DNA from: Cytospora piceicola
Lineage: Eukaryota; Ascomycota; Sordariomycetes; Diaporthales; Cytosporaceae
Length of the DNA stretch: 64,000 nucleotides
Reading direction: 5' to 3'
Assembly: GCA_023375675.1 (NCBI GenBank)
Contig: JALQBC010000020.1
Span: forward strand, 708,175-772,174
Shown here one piece after another: positions 32,838-44,966 of the stretch (the first letter of the stretch is position 1; every line of letters begins with the position of its first letter). The notes under the pieces are model-generated. The model did not search any database. It saw nothing but the letters and a program-made list of their open reading frames with translations, and was not told the DNA's origin. The position numbers and the translations under genes were made by a program.

Positions 32838-35800
32838 AATGCACTTGAAAGCGGGGAGGGAGTTCGTACGTGGTGAGGTACAAGGAGTGTATAAGGAAGA
32901 CTCTTGCAGTGAGATTGTATGCTTGGCGTATGATGTAGAAGGGTCAGGAAGGAAAGGAGAATTTCGATCATAGGAGCATCCCATGGGATGTTAAATCAGT
33001 GTAGCCAATGTATGGGGTTCGTCATTCGATGCGAGTTGAGGCCTCAAGAGATAAAGTGTGATGAAGGTGGAAAATGGAGAGGGACTGAACCCCGCCCCAG
33101 CCTGCCTGCAGTCATCGACTACTTCGTGCTCTGCTGGATGGCAGCCCCGGGTGCCATTGGGTATTACACGCCACCTGCTGATGCGTGAGACGACTGTAGG
33201 TTACGGCCTGCGGTTGGTCACACGGATCATGGAGGGTGTTGACATGCCAGAAAGAGGTGTGCGGATGTTATCTGAGATGATGTTCCTAGTCCACGGGTGT
33301 ATCACTAAGTGGTTCTCTTCGGAATTGTAGTACACGGTCGCCTGCACCGGATACTCCGCCGTTCCCTTCCTCCTCAAACAGGGTCCCTCGCAAGGGTACG
33401 TAAACTGAAGGTCACCTAGGCACCCTGCGGCCGAAGAAGAAAGACGGCACCTGGGCAGAAGCGACATGTAGGAAGCTATCACTGTGAAGCTCAACTTTGC
33501 AGAAAAAGCATAGCAGAGACGGCGTTGACCGATTATGTAAGGAATCATTGCGCAACCCTCATTGACGTCTCATGTCGTCTCGATAAACGCTGTGCGGCTG
33601 TAATGGCGGTCCGTCGAAATGGGATCGATCCATCCATGCGGTCAAAAGGTGCGGCTGAGCTCCCCCGCCCCCCACATGGCTGAGGCACAGCAGTGAGGTC
33701 CGCCGCGCACTTCGCCACGGAGAGTGCATCACAGGTCCTTCTTAGGAGCTGGAAGAGGTACCTATGGAAGATGCATCAAAGATTTGTTGATTGGTATGCT
33801 AGTGTTTTGTCAGAGGGAAAAGAAACTAGCTGGAAGGGCCAAGTTTTGAGATTGAGGTGACTTGGTGACTATATATGGAGTCCGTCCTTGGAGGTTATAT
33901 CCGGCATTACAGATGGATCGTCATGAAGCCGGGACTGGATATTCGGTACACCGTACACCGGTTTGAGCCACAGTCATACAGTCCTTAAGAGTCAAGAGTA
34001 AAACACCCGCTTGACCCTAACCCTTGAGGCTCTGAAGATAGAGCCTCCAACCTGGGCTGGTCAGAATTGGATAACCCGGACAAAGAAAGCCACACAGTCA
34101 CTTGTACATTTTTGTTCACATTATTATACAGCAGATGCATCAACAGAAATACTCGATTGATTATCGAAGCCTCGGCTGAATATGCAGCCCTTTGTTTGTG
34201 CCTGTTGGTCCTGTATTACACTTGGCCGCATCCAGCTGTAACCCACCAAGTGTCACATCACCCTTCCAAAGTCGCCTTCTGACATCTGGACCAATATCAT
34301 GATCAATTCTCCATACCACATGCAGACCTGCTTACAATCCTACTTGCGATGTCCCGGGGTATTTCTGCAAGCCAGCGAACCTACTCTCTGCTAGTATATT
34401 AATGCCGATAAGATTATCAAACCAAAGGGATCCCTCCAGTAGTCGGGCTTCAACCCTTGGAGTCCTAGGTTGGTTTGGGTTCAGCGACTCATCCACAAAG
34501 ACAGTCTCAGACAGTATCGTCCAGTCACGACATTGAGGAGAAGAGGCAATATCAGAAGTGAATCGCAGAAGTTAACGGTTCCCAGTCCTCAACCTCAGAA
34601 TCCCACCTGGGCGCCAGGGCTTCACCAAGGGCACAGCACAGGTGGACCTCCACAGGACTTGCCGGTATCATTACATATCAGGCTTAACAACCATAACAAC
34701 CAACCTCGCCTCAGCCTTACCTCTGACCAAGAAGAAGACTGCTTTCCAATCAAGTGCTCCGTTTCAGGGTGCAGAGAGGTGGGTAAGTGTATACTTTGGC
34801 GAAGTCTAGTCTCGTCCTTCTCAGCCACACTGCCACGCTGCTGCAGCTTTGGCGCTGTGTTGCTGTGTTGTGTGCTGTGTGCCTGTGAGAAAGCGGGTTC
34901 CACCAGGGGAGGGGGACTGGGGAAGAGAGGGGAGGGGTGTTAAGACAGCAGCTAACGGTTGGTAGGACTCAGCCCAACTATTTTTTTCTAAAGCGTGTTG
35001 GTTCCTGTGTTACAAAAGTCCTACGAAGATAACTGTTCTGTACCTGTGTACCTGCGGACCTACCATCTCCCAATTCGACCAACGTGTTGGGTGGGAAACA
35101 TTTGAAGAAAAAACTGTTAGCTATCCGTACACCGTTATCAACTCATTGGACCAGGCGGTCAGGGCTTCCACCAACATCCAAACTGAATTAAATCAAATCT
35201 TCTGAGACCCCAAGTCCTATCAGCTGCCCGAAGAAAAAGGAAAAAGGAATCGCAGGTCTGCCTTAGCCACAACCTACGCCTAGGACATCCGTACAGTACA
35301 AGACAGTACAATACAGTACAGTGCCGTATCATCGTCAGCTCGAGTCGACTTCTCTCTCGATAACTACTACTTACTTATCTACTTCTCGACTTCTTGCAAT
35401 CGTTTACCCCTCACGACAACTACCATTCGCCTGCTGGACTTGACAAGGATTACGGAGGTTGTTCACCTGCAAGAGAGAGAGACACAGAAAGAGTCGAGTC
35501 AAGTCGAGTCAAGTCAGGTCAAGTCCCAAGGCAACCTGGTTACCGGTACAGCTATAGCTACGGCATCAGCTTCAGCTCAAGCACCTGCTTCCTCCTGCAA
35601 CTGCACTGCACCGCAGCAGCAGCAGCAAGCAGCAAGCAGCAGCAGTAGCAGCCCAGCCGGAACAGTCCTGGACAGCCTAATTTCTCACTAGAATCCTACG
35701 CTCCTATACTCCGTACCAAACCATACCATACAGCCATCTCAATTCACCCTGCCCAAGGTTCCCTTTCCCTTTCGCTTCGTTAGGCCCAACGTCCTTCGCG

Positions 35801-35960
35801 CCGCCCCCCTCTCACTCCTACCGCACCTGTTGTCTAGTCTGGGCTGGATTGTGCCACTCGTTTCTTCTCCCTCTCTTTTTTTTGAGCCTTCTAATCTTTT
35901 TCCCTTTTTAATACAATTCCCCTTTCCCTTAATAATTTCCCCCCCGGCTCCTCTTCCCTT
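32838..35960. other. 3.1-kb intergenic region
   Basis: Upstream of both the HET gene and the Hsp70-like gene. The right part (about 35280-35960) looks like a long leader or promoter. It has GAGTC/AAGTC repeats (about 35493-35525), a CAG-rich stretch (35612-35652) and pyrimidine-rich DNA before the start. No gene is supported. Confidence 0.5.
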
Positions 35961-38578
35961 ATGAGTTACCTTAACTCTCGTCTGAAAAACCTTGGCTTTG
36001 CGAAACGCAAATCAAGCGCGAGCATTCAGACGCCAGACCTATCGCAGAGCCAGAGCCGCACCGAAACCCCTCCGCCCCGGGGCTCGTCCCAGTCCTCCCA
36101 CCACCACAACAACAACAATATACCCCCCTCGGCTGCCCACATCCGACCCGGCCCTTCTCCCTCCATCGCTTCCAACTCGTCGCAGCAGTCTCTGCCCCAA
36201 ATGAACCACCCTGGCCAAGGGCAGCGGCCACCGAGCTACAGTGCTGGTTATCCTGGTGGGTCGCCCCTCCTCAATCCAACAGCCCCTCCTTATTAATCTA
36301 CACTGCCCATCCATTGTTCTGCCGGGTCTCAGCCGCACCTGCACCTGCACCCGCAACTGCAGGCAGCGCACGTCCCGAGGACATCAGTGGAAGTCGAGTC
36401 CTTTATTTGCTAACCTTCGTTGTTTTTCTTCTCTATTAACAGGACAAGCTCGAACACCACCCTCACAGATGGTTGGCGGTCCTCCCCCAATCAACACTGG
36501 TGCTCCCGTTGCCGGTTACCCTCCTCAGATGCCGCCAATGCAAGGCGGTCCGCCCGTTGCCGGTGGCCCTCCGGGCTACACTGGTGGCGCCGGTGGCTAT
36601 GGTCCCCCGCCCGGCCAGGCCCTCCCAACCGCGACGTACGGTCGACCAGCCGCCGAGGTGGAGGGGAGCAGCAGGAGCAAGGCTCAACTGATTGTTGGAA
36701 TTGATTTTGTAAGACTTGCCAGAGCTGGGTGGAGGAGACGAGAACGAGTCGAGTCGAGTCGAGCTAACACGAGTCGCCCAGGGCACAACCTTCTCCGGCG
36801 TCGCATTTGCTTTCGCAACAAACAACGAAGCTAAAGAGGATATTATCACCGAGTGGCCAGGCGCTGGATCATATACGAAGCAAAAGGTGGGATTCAGGAA
36901 GTCTCTCGAGGCACCAGACCTCCAGCTAACATCATCTGCAGATCCCCACCGTACTATACTACGATCAATACCAGAAGGTAGTCGGCTGGGGTCCCGATAT
37001 TGCCGATGCTCTCGCCCCGACAGGGTACCCGAAGCCAGGAGTACAAAAGGTGGAATGGTTCAAGTTGCAGCTGATGCTGTCTGGTAACACCTACATCGAC
37101 CCTATCAACCTGCCACCTCTGCCACCAGGAAAGTCCGAGATCGACGTCGCGGCCGACTACCTGTTCAAGCTCCGCCAGGCCATGCGGGCAGCCCTGCAGA
37201 AGACCCTCGGCGAAGTCTTCAACAGAGAGGAACGGAATATCCGATACTACCTGACGGTGCCCGCCATCTGGAACGACGCCGGCAAGGCTGCCACGAGGGC
37301 AGCGGCCATCCAGGCCGGTTTCCTGCGCGACGAGAACGACAACCGGCTGACCCTCGTCTCCGAGCCCGAAGCCGCAGCGCTCTTCTGCGCCAAGACCGGT
37401 CTCCTCAACCTCAAGGTCCACGATGCGCTGCTCATTGTGGACTGCGGTGGTGGTACCGTCGATCTGATCGCGTACGAGGTCGAGGAGGAGAACCCCTTCA
37501 CGGTGGCCGAGTGTACCGCCGGCTCTGGCGACTCGTGTGGCTCGACCGCGCTGAACCGCAACTTTAGCAACATCCTGCGGACCAAGATTAGGAAGATGAA
37601 GCTCCCGGATGGGTCCAAAACGGCGGGCCGCGTGTACGCCAAGTGCATCATGGACTTTGAGAACCGGATCAAGGCGGACTTCCGCAACAACGGGCAGAAG
37701 TGGGCGGTGGACGTCGGCATCGAGGCCGAGTTCCCCGAGGCCGGCATCGAGGAGGGCTACATGACGTTTACGAACGAGGAGATCCTGCAGTGCTTCGAGC
37801 CCGTGGTCAACCGGATCCTGGAGCTCGTGCGCAACCAGATCATCGCCATCCAGGCGCAGAACCGGACGCTGCAGAACATCCTGGTGGTCGGCGGCTTCGG
37901 CGCCTCCGAGTACCTGTTCCAGCAGATCAAGCTGCACGTGCCGCCGCAGTTCCAGTCCAAGGTCGTGCGGCCCATGGACTCGGTCGCTGCCATCGTCAAG
38001 GGCGCCGTCACGGCGGGCATCACGGAGCGGGTCATCACGCACCGCGTCGCCCGGCGGCACTACCTCATGGCGACGCTGCAGCCGTTCAAGGAGGGGTACC
38101 ACCCGGAGGCGTACCGGGTGCCTTCGCTCGACGGCAAGGACAGGTGCAAGTTCACGAGGCAGATCTTTGTGCAGAAGGGCCAGAAGGTCAAGATCGGCGA
38201 GCCCGTCAAGGTGTCGTTCTTCCGGCAGGTGGCGCCCGGCGCGACGCTCATGTATGAGGATATCCTCTACGCGTGTGATGACGATGTCTGCCCGGAGTAT
38301 ACCAAGGATCCTCGTAAGTTTTGAATTCCTGTCGTTGGAGAAATGGTTGACCGAGACTGACTGTTTTGTGTTTCACAGGTATCAAGGAGGTTGTCACGCT
38401 GACGTCCGACCTTTCACGGAAGAACCTGGAGAAGGACTTCGAGCGGATGGACACGCCTCAGGGCACGTTTTACCGCGTGTACTTCGATATCTACCTGACT
38501 CTTGACGGATCGGAGTTCAGCGCCGAGCTGGTCTGCCAGGGTGAGGTCATGGGACGGTGCAGGGCGAGGTTCAGGTAG
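35961..38578 (+). CDS. Hsp70-like (HSPA12-type) actin-fold ATPase
   Basis: Five exons are inferred: 35961-36255, 36443-36708, 36782-36886, 36942-38313 and 38379-38578, giving 745 residues with consistent phases. The first 180 residues are disordered and rich in Ser, Gln, Pro and Gly. The actin-like ATPase fold begins at VGIDFGTTFSGVAFAF (phosphate 1 loop, about 183-198), split by an intron exactly between 'GIDF' and 'GTT'. It continues with YLTVPAIW, VSEPEAAAL, IVDCGGGTVDLIAYE (phosphate 2) and NILVVGGFGASEYL (adenosine motif). The short C-terminal part lacks a canonical Hsp70 substrate-binding domain. This matches the HSPA12-like proteins that are expanded in filamentous fungi. ATP binding is well supported; the client or role is unknown. 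Confidence 0.9.
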
Positions 38579-39927
38579 ACCGGCACTGCATGAGAGTGAA
38601 AGGAGGGAGAGTTTTCCAGCTTGACCATGTCATGTGTCTCTGGTGGTTGGGGATAGGGAATCAAAACATCTGGGCCCATAGGCCCCTTTTTCATCCGCTG
38701 TGGAGAAGATTTTGAGTTTGGCTCTCTGCTTTTGAATGGGTTGAGGCGACTGATACCACGAAGCGAAGTTGACAGCTACTTTTACATAGGCAAAAGAAGA
38801 AAAAATGGAACCCAGAAATGAAGCAGGAAGGGAGAAAGGGTGTGGCAGAGAAAGTGCAAAGGCAAGCGGCAACGATTATGCATTCGAGATGTTGGGTTTA
38901 ATTTGTATTTGGGAAGCCTTGAAATGAAAGAAGCAGAATCACCCCAAATTTACTCTTGTTATTTGTGCCAGTTACAGAAATGGCTGTTACTTTTTCGATA
39001 CTTCCAGCCGATATGCTTCTACAAAGGACCTTGGCAGCAAGCATGGTGACGACGAGACTATGATCATCAGTTTTGATGTCAAAAAACGTTGGAGAGGTAC
39101 CAGACTGCTGCGTATAACAACAAGGTCCGAGCATGTGGGAAAGAAACGTCTACTAGTCCTGAACCCGTTACGAAACGGTAGCGCAAACCGGCCCGTCCCT
39201 TGCAAGCCTCGAAATAAACGGCGGATTGACCACAAGGTCCAAGGTCAGGGTTCTTCTTCTCCGTCTATCAGGACAGTCGATGCATTTGATATGGACTCGC
39301 TCTCATGAGTTGAAGACCACAATTACTGGAATGGGAGTGACGTACATACAGCGACTCCCTTCCATGTGACCCAAACAGGATGTATGCACAACACGGCAAG
39401 AAACAAGAAACAAAAGGAACATTCCCCGGTACCGAGCAAATCGAAAGATGCACAACACAATCAATGTGTGTGTACTGTGGTATGTGGGCGATCAATCATG
39501 AACAAGAAAGATGGGCGTGGACCCCGGAAAAGATCGAAACAAGCTTAACGAGAAACGTTGTGGCCGCCCTGCACTACTGTGGTACAGTACATGTACAAAC
39601 GGGATCGCCTGCCAAAACGCACGCACGCACCGCCAGGTCAGAGGAGATCCAGAGGTTCCAAATCGGGACATGTTCGTGCGACGAGACGCCGAGGTGGAGG
39701 GGAGCAGGGGAGCAGGGGAGGAAGGTACTTGTACTGTAGGTGAGAGACCCATGATGTCAACCCACATTTCCTAGCGACAGGATCCTCTTTTTGTTTTGAT
39801 GTACCCTGCTGCTGGAAACTGGTGGGCGCTTGACGCCTGTTGATCGGCGGCGGCAGGGGCAAAGCGCAGCAAAGGTGCCAGCAGCGCAGCAGCGTTCACA
39901 CCACTACAGCAGCTCCCGGGCCCCTGC
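38579..39927. other. intergenic region
   Basis: 3' flank of the Hsp70-like gene up to the second TIR element. The five bases CCTGC at 39923-39927 are the left flanking repeat of that element. No gene was seen. Confidence 0.6.
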
Positions 39928-40532
39928 TATGGTGCGCGACAGTGCAATCTCTGCGGAAAGTCGATTTTGGTCAATAGATATACACCGCTGACCGAATAGC
40001 AATAATTCATATTAAGGGAAAATCTCTATTTACTAGCTCCCCTATAGTAAATTAAATATATAAAAAATCTTATAAAATACTAAATATTATATTTACTATA
40101 CTTATAATTTTACTTTATAAATTTTATATTTCTTCGAATTTATAAAGACGAATTAAAAATATAAAAAATAAAAATGTTTTCGTGTAGTCTTATCTTATCT
40201 CTGATAAGTTCCCGTCTCCGATAAGAGATTTCATACCTATTAAGATTTTATTTCCCGATATTTCCGAACCTTTTAAATTTACACCTAAGTTCTTTTAAAC
40301 TATATAAAGAATTTAATTTTTATTAAATATATATAATATTATAATAAATATATAATAAATATATTTTATATATTTAATATTTAAAGAAAAGGGTTTTATT
40401 TTTATTCACTATAATATTAATTAGGTTAAAGTGTAAAAGCAGGTACTTATAAATCGGGTTATTTGGAAGAAATGTGGTGTAGCTATAGTGATAAAGTGAC
40501 TTTCCGCAGAGATTGCACTGTCGCGCACCATA
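39928..40532 (-). mobile_element. non-autonomous TIR element, copy 2 (605 bp, inverted relative to copy 1)
   Basis: It has the same 35-bp terminal repeats as the element at 11429-12034, here intact at both ends. The flanks carry the 5-bp direct repeat CCTGC (39923-39927 and 40533-40537). Its sequence aligns along its full length with the reverse complement of copy 1 with scattered substitutions, many of them transitions. The interior is AT-rich with no coding capacity. The different flanking pentamers (CCTAT and CCTGC) show two independent insertions rather than one duplicated segment. Confidence 0.88.
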
Positions 40533-41301
40533 CCTGCAGCTCAGCCCTCTGAAACCAACCGTCGCTTTTCTCTATTTGCATCTCTCCAATCAACCTCCCC
40601 TGGACAAACAACATCCCTGCCGGACCTTCACTGCCAGACTGCCCCCAACCCAGCTGCCATCGAAAAACGAAATCAGGGAGGGCGGAACGCTGAGACTTTG
40701 GAATCCGGGAAACCCAATCGCTACTGCGTCATCGCCTGGCCGTATCCCACTCTGGCGGGTAAAAGATGGGCACCCATGTACCGGGGGAAAGTTCCCTCGT
40801 GGGCCATCTGAGCGTTCTGATCCACGAATGAGGATGGAGGTCTTGAGGGAAGGGATGGGGGGAGCGAAAGCATGGCAAGTTAATGTTTTGGACATCCGGT
40901 GATGATGTGGGTTTGGCGAATTGCCAGCGCAACGAGACGGACGACAAGGGGCCTTCGTTCGTTGTGTATATCATCAAGCCCATTGACGCGGGTCGGTGGT
41001 GAACTGGGAGGTTGAACCACACCATTTTTTACACACTCACACTCACAGTGACATATACACTTTATACACAAGTCACTGAGCGCAAAACAGATTTTCTTTT
41101 GCCCATCTTCTGTTCTAGTCTTGAAACATACCTAGGTATAATTCCTGCATAATCTTTGTCACAAGTCTCAGTTTAGACTATATCTCATATATTCCTATCT
41201 CGGTCTCATAATACAAGCAGAAGCTCCAGCCAGCCTGAGAGCATCATCATTCTTGGACGCCACCTTCCTTTCCTTCTTCTACTCACAAAACATCCGCAAA
41301 G
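40533..41301. other. intergenic region / upstream of thaumatin-like gene
   Basis: It starts with the right CCTGC repeat. From about 40950 to 41301 there is no ATG on the plus strand, so the start at 41302 is the first one available to the thaumatin-like gene. No other gene is supported. Confidence 0.55.
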
Positions 41302-42430
41302 ATGGTGTTGTGGACCGACACCGTCCCGTTGCTCATTTACAACGATTGCCCCGGCACGATATGGCCCGGCATATACACAACCAGTGGAACCGGCCCTGGC
41401 ACAGGTGGCTTTGAGCTGGCAGCCGGTGCGAGCAAGTCGTTGGAGGTGTCGACAGATTGGTACGGGAGGATATGGGGGCGGACGAATTGTACATCATCGG
41501 GAGACGACTCCCTAGTCTGTACGACGGGGAGTTGCGGGCTGATGGACTGCACACAGGCATCGGTAAGTCTCCTCCCGAACACCACATGGAATAGTGGTTG
41601 TTTACTCAATGGACAATCTCTAACACGATCCTCAGGGCAACCCCCCAGCAACACTAGCCGAGATCTTACTATCCGGCGGGACGTCCGGCACCCAGAACTT
41701 CGTCGACATCTCCCTGGTAGACGGCTACAACCTCCCCATCGGACTAGAATACCAAGCCGACCCCAGCGGGCAGCAGCCCCCGCCCAACATGGTCAACCCG
41801 TCCTGCATCGCCACGGCGGGCTACCTCTCCCCCAAGAACCGCACCGGCACCGAGTACACCACGGACGCCTACCCGATGCCCTACGAGACGCGGCAGACGT
41901 CCTCCCGCGTCGGCCACTGGTGCCCCTGGTCCCTGCAGGTCCTCGACCCGGCCAAGCCCGGCGCTGGCGTCTACCCGTACCCGGACGACACCGCCCGGCG
42001 GCCCGTCTTCGACCCCTGCCTGTCGGCGTGCAAGTCGACCAACTCGGACAGGGACTGCTGCAACGGCGAGTACGACGACCCGGACAAGTGCCCGCGCAGC
42101 GCGTACTCGCGGCGCGCCAAGGCCGTGTGCCCGGACGCGTACTCGTTCCCGTACGACGACTCGGCCAGCACGTTCGTGATCCCCCGGGGCGGCGGGTGGG
42201 GGGTGCGGTTCTGCCCCCGGGGCAGGAGCACCAACATCCTCGAGACGTTTGGGGGCCAGATCAGCCAGTGGGCGGCCACGGGGCAGCTGACGGGGGACAT
42301 ACTGGCGGCGGCGGGGAACGTGACGTATATCGAGGCGCAGGGGGCGGCGGGCGGGGGCGGGGCGGGGAGGGCGCTGGGGAGGGTGTTTGTCGCTGTTGTT
42401 GTGTCGTTGGCGGTGAGTATGGCGTTGTAG
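41302..42430 (+). CDS. thaumatin-like protein with C-terminal GPI-type tail
   Basis: Exons 41302-41562 and 41636-42430 encode 351 residues. The N-terminal half has the thaumatin pattern: VPLLIYNDCPGTIWPGIYT, FELAAGASKSLEVSTDWYGRIWGRTNC and TGSCGLMDC. FVDISLVDGYNLPIGLEY and many Cys residues follow. The C-terminus is a Gly/Ala spacer followed by a hydrophobic stretch (VFVAVVVSLAVSMAL), as in GPI-anchored proteins. The protein starts directly at the mature-like sequence with no signal peptide, and no upstream ATG is available within 350 bases. The start is therefore either non-standard, in a distant exon, or the gene is truncated at its 5' end. Fungal thaumatin-like proteins are secreted or wall-bound, some with glucanase activity. 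Confidence 0.82.
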
Positions 42431-43307
42431 GGCACCTGTGAGGATGGATGGGGACTTGTTGGACTGGGGAATGGAGCGGATGAGTCGAGAATAAGCGATG
42501 AGTAATTGGAGGAAGGAAGGATGATCGATGGCGCTTATGGGTGGCATTGAATATTGCGGCTGTTTATTCTGTTTCTGCATTTTCTCTTTATTGTTTCCCA
42601 CTTGTTCTATACTTGTTGGGAGCATGAGACACGAGTCGTCCAGGCTGGATGCCAGCTGGTCCTGGTGTTTCAACCCGACGACTGAGGCGAAGCGTCTTCC
42701 TTCTTAGATATATACCCGGAACTGATGAGTTCTCTGTTTTAGAAGCTCTGAATATTTACAAATTATTCGTACCATACAAACACCTTCACGAGCTCAGGTC
42801 TAAAGTGGGCAACTCACTGAGTTTCATGAGCAGTAATGACAAATATCCAGCCCAACCATCTCTAATTGTCCATGTCCAGTGCCAATTTACTTCCCGGGAG
42901 ATCCGCAACCAATACATGAACGACTGATTTTAGTTTTTCAGTTTCCATAAAGTTCCGCCTGTATCAACCGGGACCCTCCTATCATTAGTCATTTTAATGT
43001 TAGTGTTCGGTGATTGATATAGTCCATTAGGCCGATGTGAAGTTGTATTTGAACCGGTGGCAGAGTTGCACCCCAGGCAAAACAAATGGATGTTTATCTT
43101 CGATGAAAGACAGATACGGGATCACAAAACTCGAACATGTATTACTCCGTGTTGATGCTGTATGGTGGTGGCACTCTTTTGGCGAACCATGGACCGTCTA
43201 ATATGTATTTATCTGTATGAACACGCGAAGACACCTCGCTAACAGACACGCGAGGCTCAAGACGAGGCTTCTCTGGCCTCAACCTAATCCAACATCAGAG
43301 GCTCAGC
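42431..43307. other. intergenic region
   Basis: Spacer between the convergent thaumatin-like and Yar1-like genes. No gene or repeat was seen. Confidence 0.6.
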
Positions 43308-44173
43308 TCAACCCTTCCTGGCAGCCCTCTCCTTCCTCCTCCGGTCCCACTCGGCCCTCTCCTCGTCATCACTCCCACTGAACTCGGCGTCGTCATCACT
43401 CTCATCCGCATCATCACCATCACCCCCATCCACATCACCCGCCACGGCACCGGCACCGGCGCCCGCGCCCTGGACGAAGTCGCCCCTGTTCAGCAGGGCG
43501 TACTCGTGCTTCTGGATGAGGTCCCGCAGCCCCGTGTTGCGCGGGTCCACCAGCTGGTACGGCGTCAGGCCGCCCCTGTTCTTGGCACGCGGGCTCGACC
43601 CGGCCTCGAGCATCATGTCCACCAGCGCGTTGCCGAACTCCCGCTGGCCCTCGGGCTCGCTGTTGATCCACCGCACCGCCGAGTGCAGCGGGGTGTCGCC
43701 CTCTAGCCTGTTGGTCGGGTCGCACTCGAAGTTTTCTTGGTCGAGGAGGAAGTCGATGATCTCGTCTGTGGTTGCGCTGGTGTCAGCATTCCTGTGTGGT
43801 AGGGACATTGGATAGGGGGTGAGCTGTAAGTGGGAGGGGGCGCAATTGGCTGGGGCGGATGTGATGTGTGGCGGCGCTGCTGGGAAAGGGGGACGTACAG
43901 TTTCCGTTGGCGGCAGCCTCGTGGTACAGATGGTTCCCCATCACCGTCGTCGTCTTGTTCAGCAGGTCGGCCTGCTCGCTCTCGCTCTTCCCCTCGAGCG
44001 TCTCCTGCAGCAGGTCGACATTGTTCCGCCTGCAGGCCTCAACGAGGAGCTCCTGTGGGGAGGCGCCCTGTTCCGCGGGAACCGTAAGTTAGCAGTAGGT
44101 TCTCGCTCGCGGCATGGTGAGCTTGGGGAGCAGTCGGGGAAGGGCGTGCCTCGTGTTCCTCTTCGTGTGCCAT
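43308..44173 (-). CDS. YAR1: Yar1-like ankyrin repeat protein
   Basis: Three exons are inferred: 44173-44150, 44067-43899 and 43765-43308 (216 residues). The second intron uses GTACGT with an acceptor at 43766, giving HEAAANG-NYEIIDFLLDQE, the usual ankyrin reading. The first intron has no GT donor; its branch site (GCTAAC) and acceptor (GAACAG) are good and the donor is GCACGC, so it reads as a GC-AG intron of 82 bases. The protein has two to three ankyrin repeats (GASPQELLVEACRRNN; GNHLYHEAAANG; GDTPLHSAVRWIN; GGLTPYQLVDP) and an acidic Asp/Glu-rich C-terminus. Length and layout match Yar1, the chaperone that carries ribosomal protein Rps3 to the nucleus; the function is inferred from that resemblance. 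Confidence 0.8.
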
Positions 44174-44966
44174 CGTGGGTTGAAGGTAGGGCTAGCTTGC
44201 TAGTAGACAGATGGACGGTAGTACCGGAAGCTGCTGGTGTTGGTTGTCAGGGCAAATGCGACTGTTTCTTGGTGGGGTTTCGTCGCAGTGTGATGGATCC
44301 GTCAATGTACAGATATAGGAACGGATTCAGTCTCGGTTTCAGGAGGGTCAGCGGCTGCAGTTTGCACGACAGACAAAAGATGGGTCGTCAAAGAAGGTCG
44401 CCCTGGAATTAGACGATCGTTCTCGGCAGTGTACGCTCCTTTAGCCGCGCGGTGTGAGATTGTATGGAGCTTGCTACTGTGTAGTGTACGGTACGGATTA
44501 CGGATTACGGATTACGGGGGTTGCTGGAGCACGACGAGCACAGGGCGTCAGGAGGTGGCAGTGACGGCAGTGACTAAAACCCCAGCAGCACCCAAGCACC
44601 TGGATTCTGGATTGCAAGCATCAAGCATCAAGCAACGGCTGGTTCAATGCTGCGTGGGGTTCCCCAAACAAGGAGGGGTCCCTGCAGTGTCCCTGCGGGT
44701 TCCGGCGGGCACAGGTGCCTGTCTAGCGCCTGGAATCTGCCTGCCGCCACTGAGTGGGAGCTGCTTTGGTGGGTGACGAGAGTTTGAATTTCGCGGCGGA
44801 AGACTGTTTCTACGAGCCAAAGATTTCCATGTGACAATCGACAATGCGACCACGGTGACACACTCCACGACCACTAGAAGCGGCGTAGCAGCAGCAGCAG
44901 CAGAGTAACGAGACAAAGTTATCTCTTCACCCTCATTCGTTCATTCATTGATACCAGCTAGCAAAG
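44174..44966. promoter_or_regulatory. divergent promoter region (YAR1-like / RPC11)
   Basis: 793 bases between two ribosome and RNA-polymerase related genes. It contains three copies of ACGGATT (44493-44513) and a short GCA repeat (about 44888-44903). No factor site is claimed. Confidence 0.45.
44493..44513. repeat. (ACGGATT)3 tandem repeat
   Basis: Three perfect 7-base units and a partial fourth, in the region between the divergent YAR1-like and RPC11 genes. Confidence 0.9.

Noticed and set aside
36954..38102. 382-codon frame on the minus strand opposite the Hsp70-like gene
   Set aside because: It is a shadow produced by strong GC3 bias of the true gene. It has no known motif and the sense strand shows a complete ATPase fold.
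41744..42673. 309-codon minus-strand frame over the thaumatin-like gene
   Set aside because: An Arg/Pro/Val-rich antisense shadow of a GC-rich exon; it lacks any domain.
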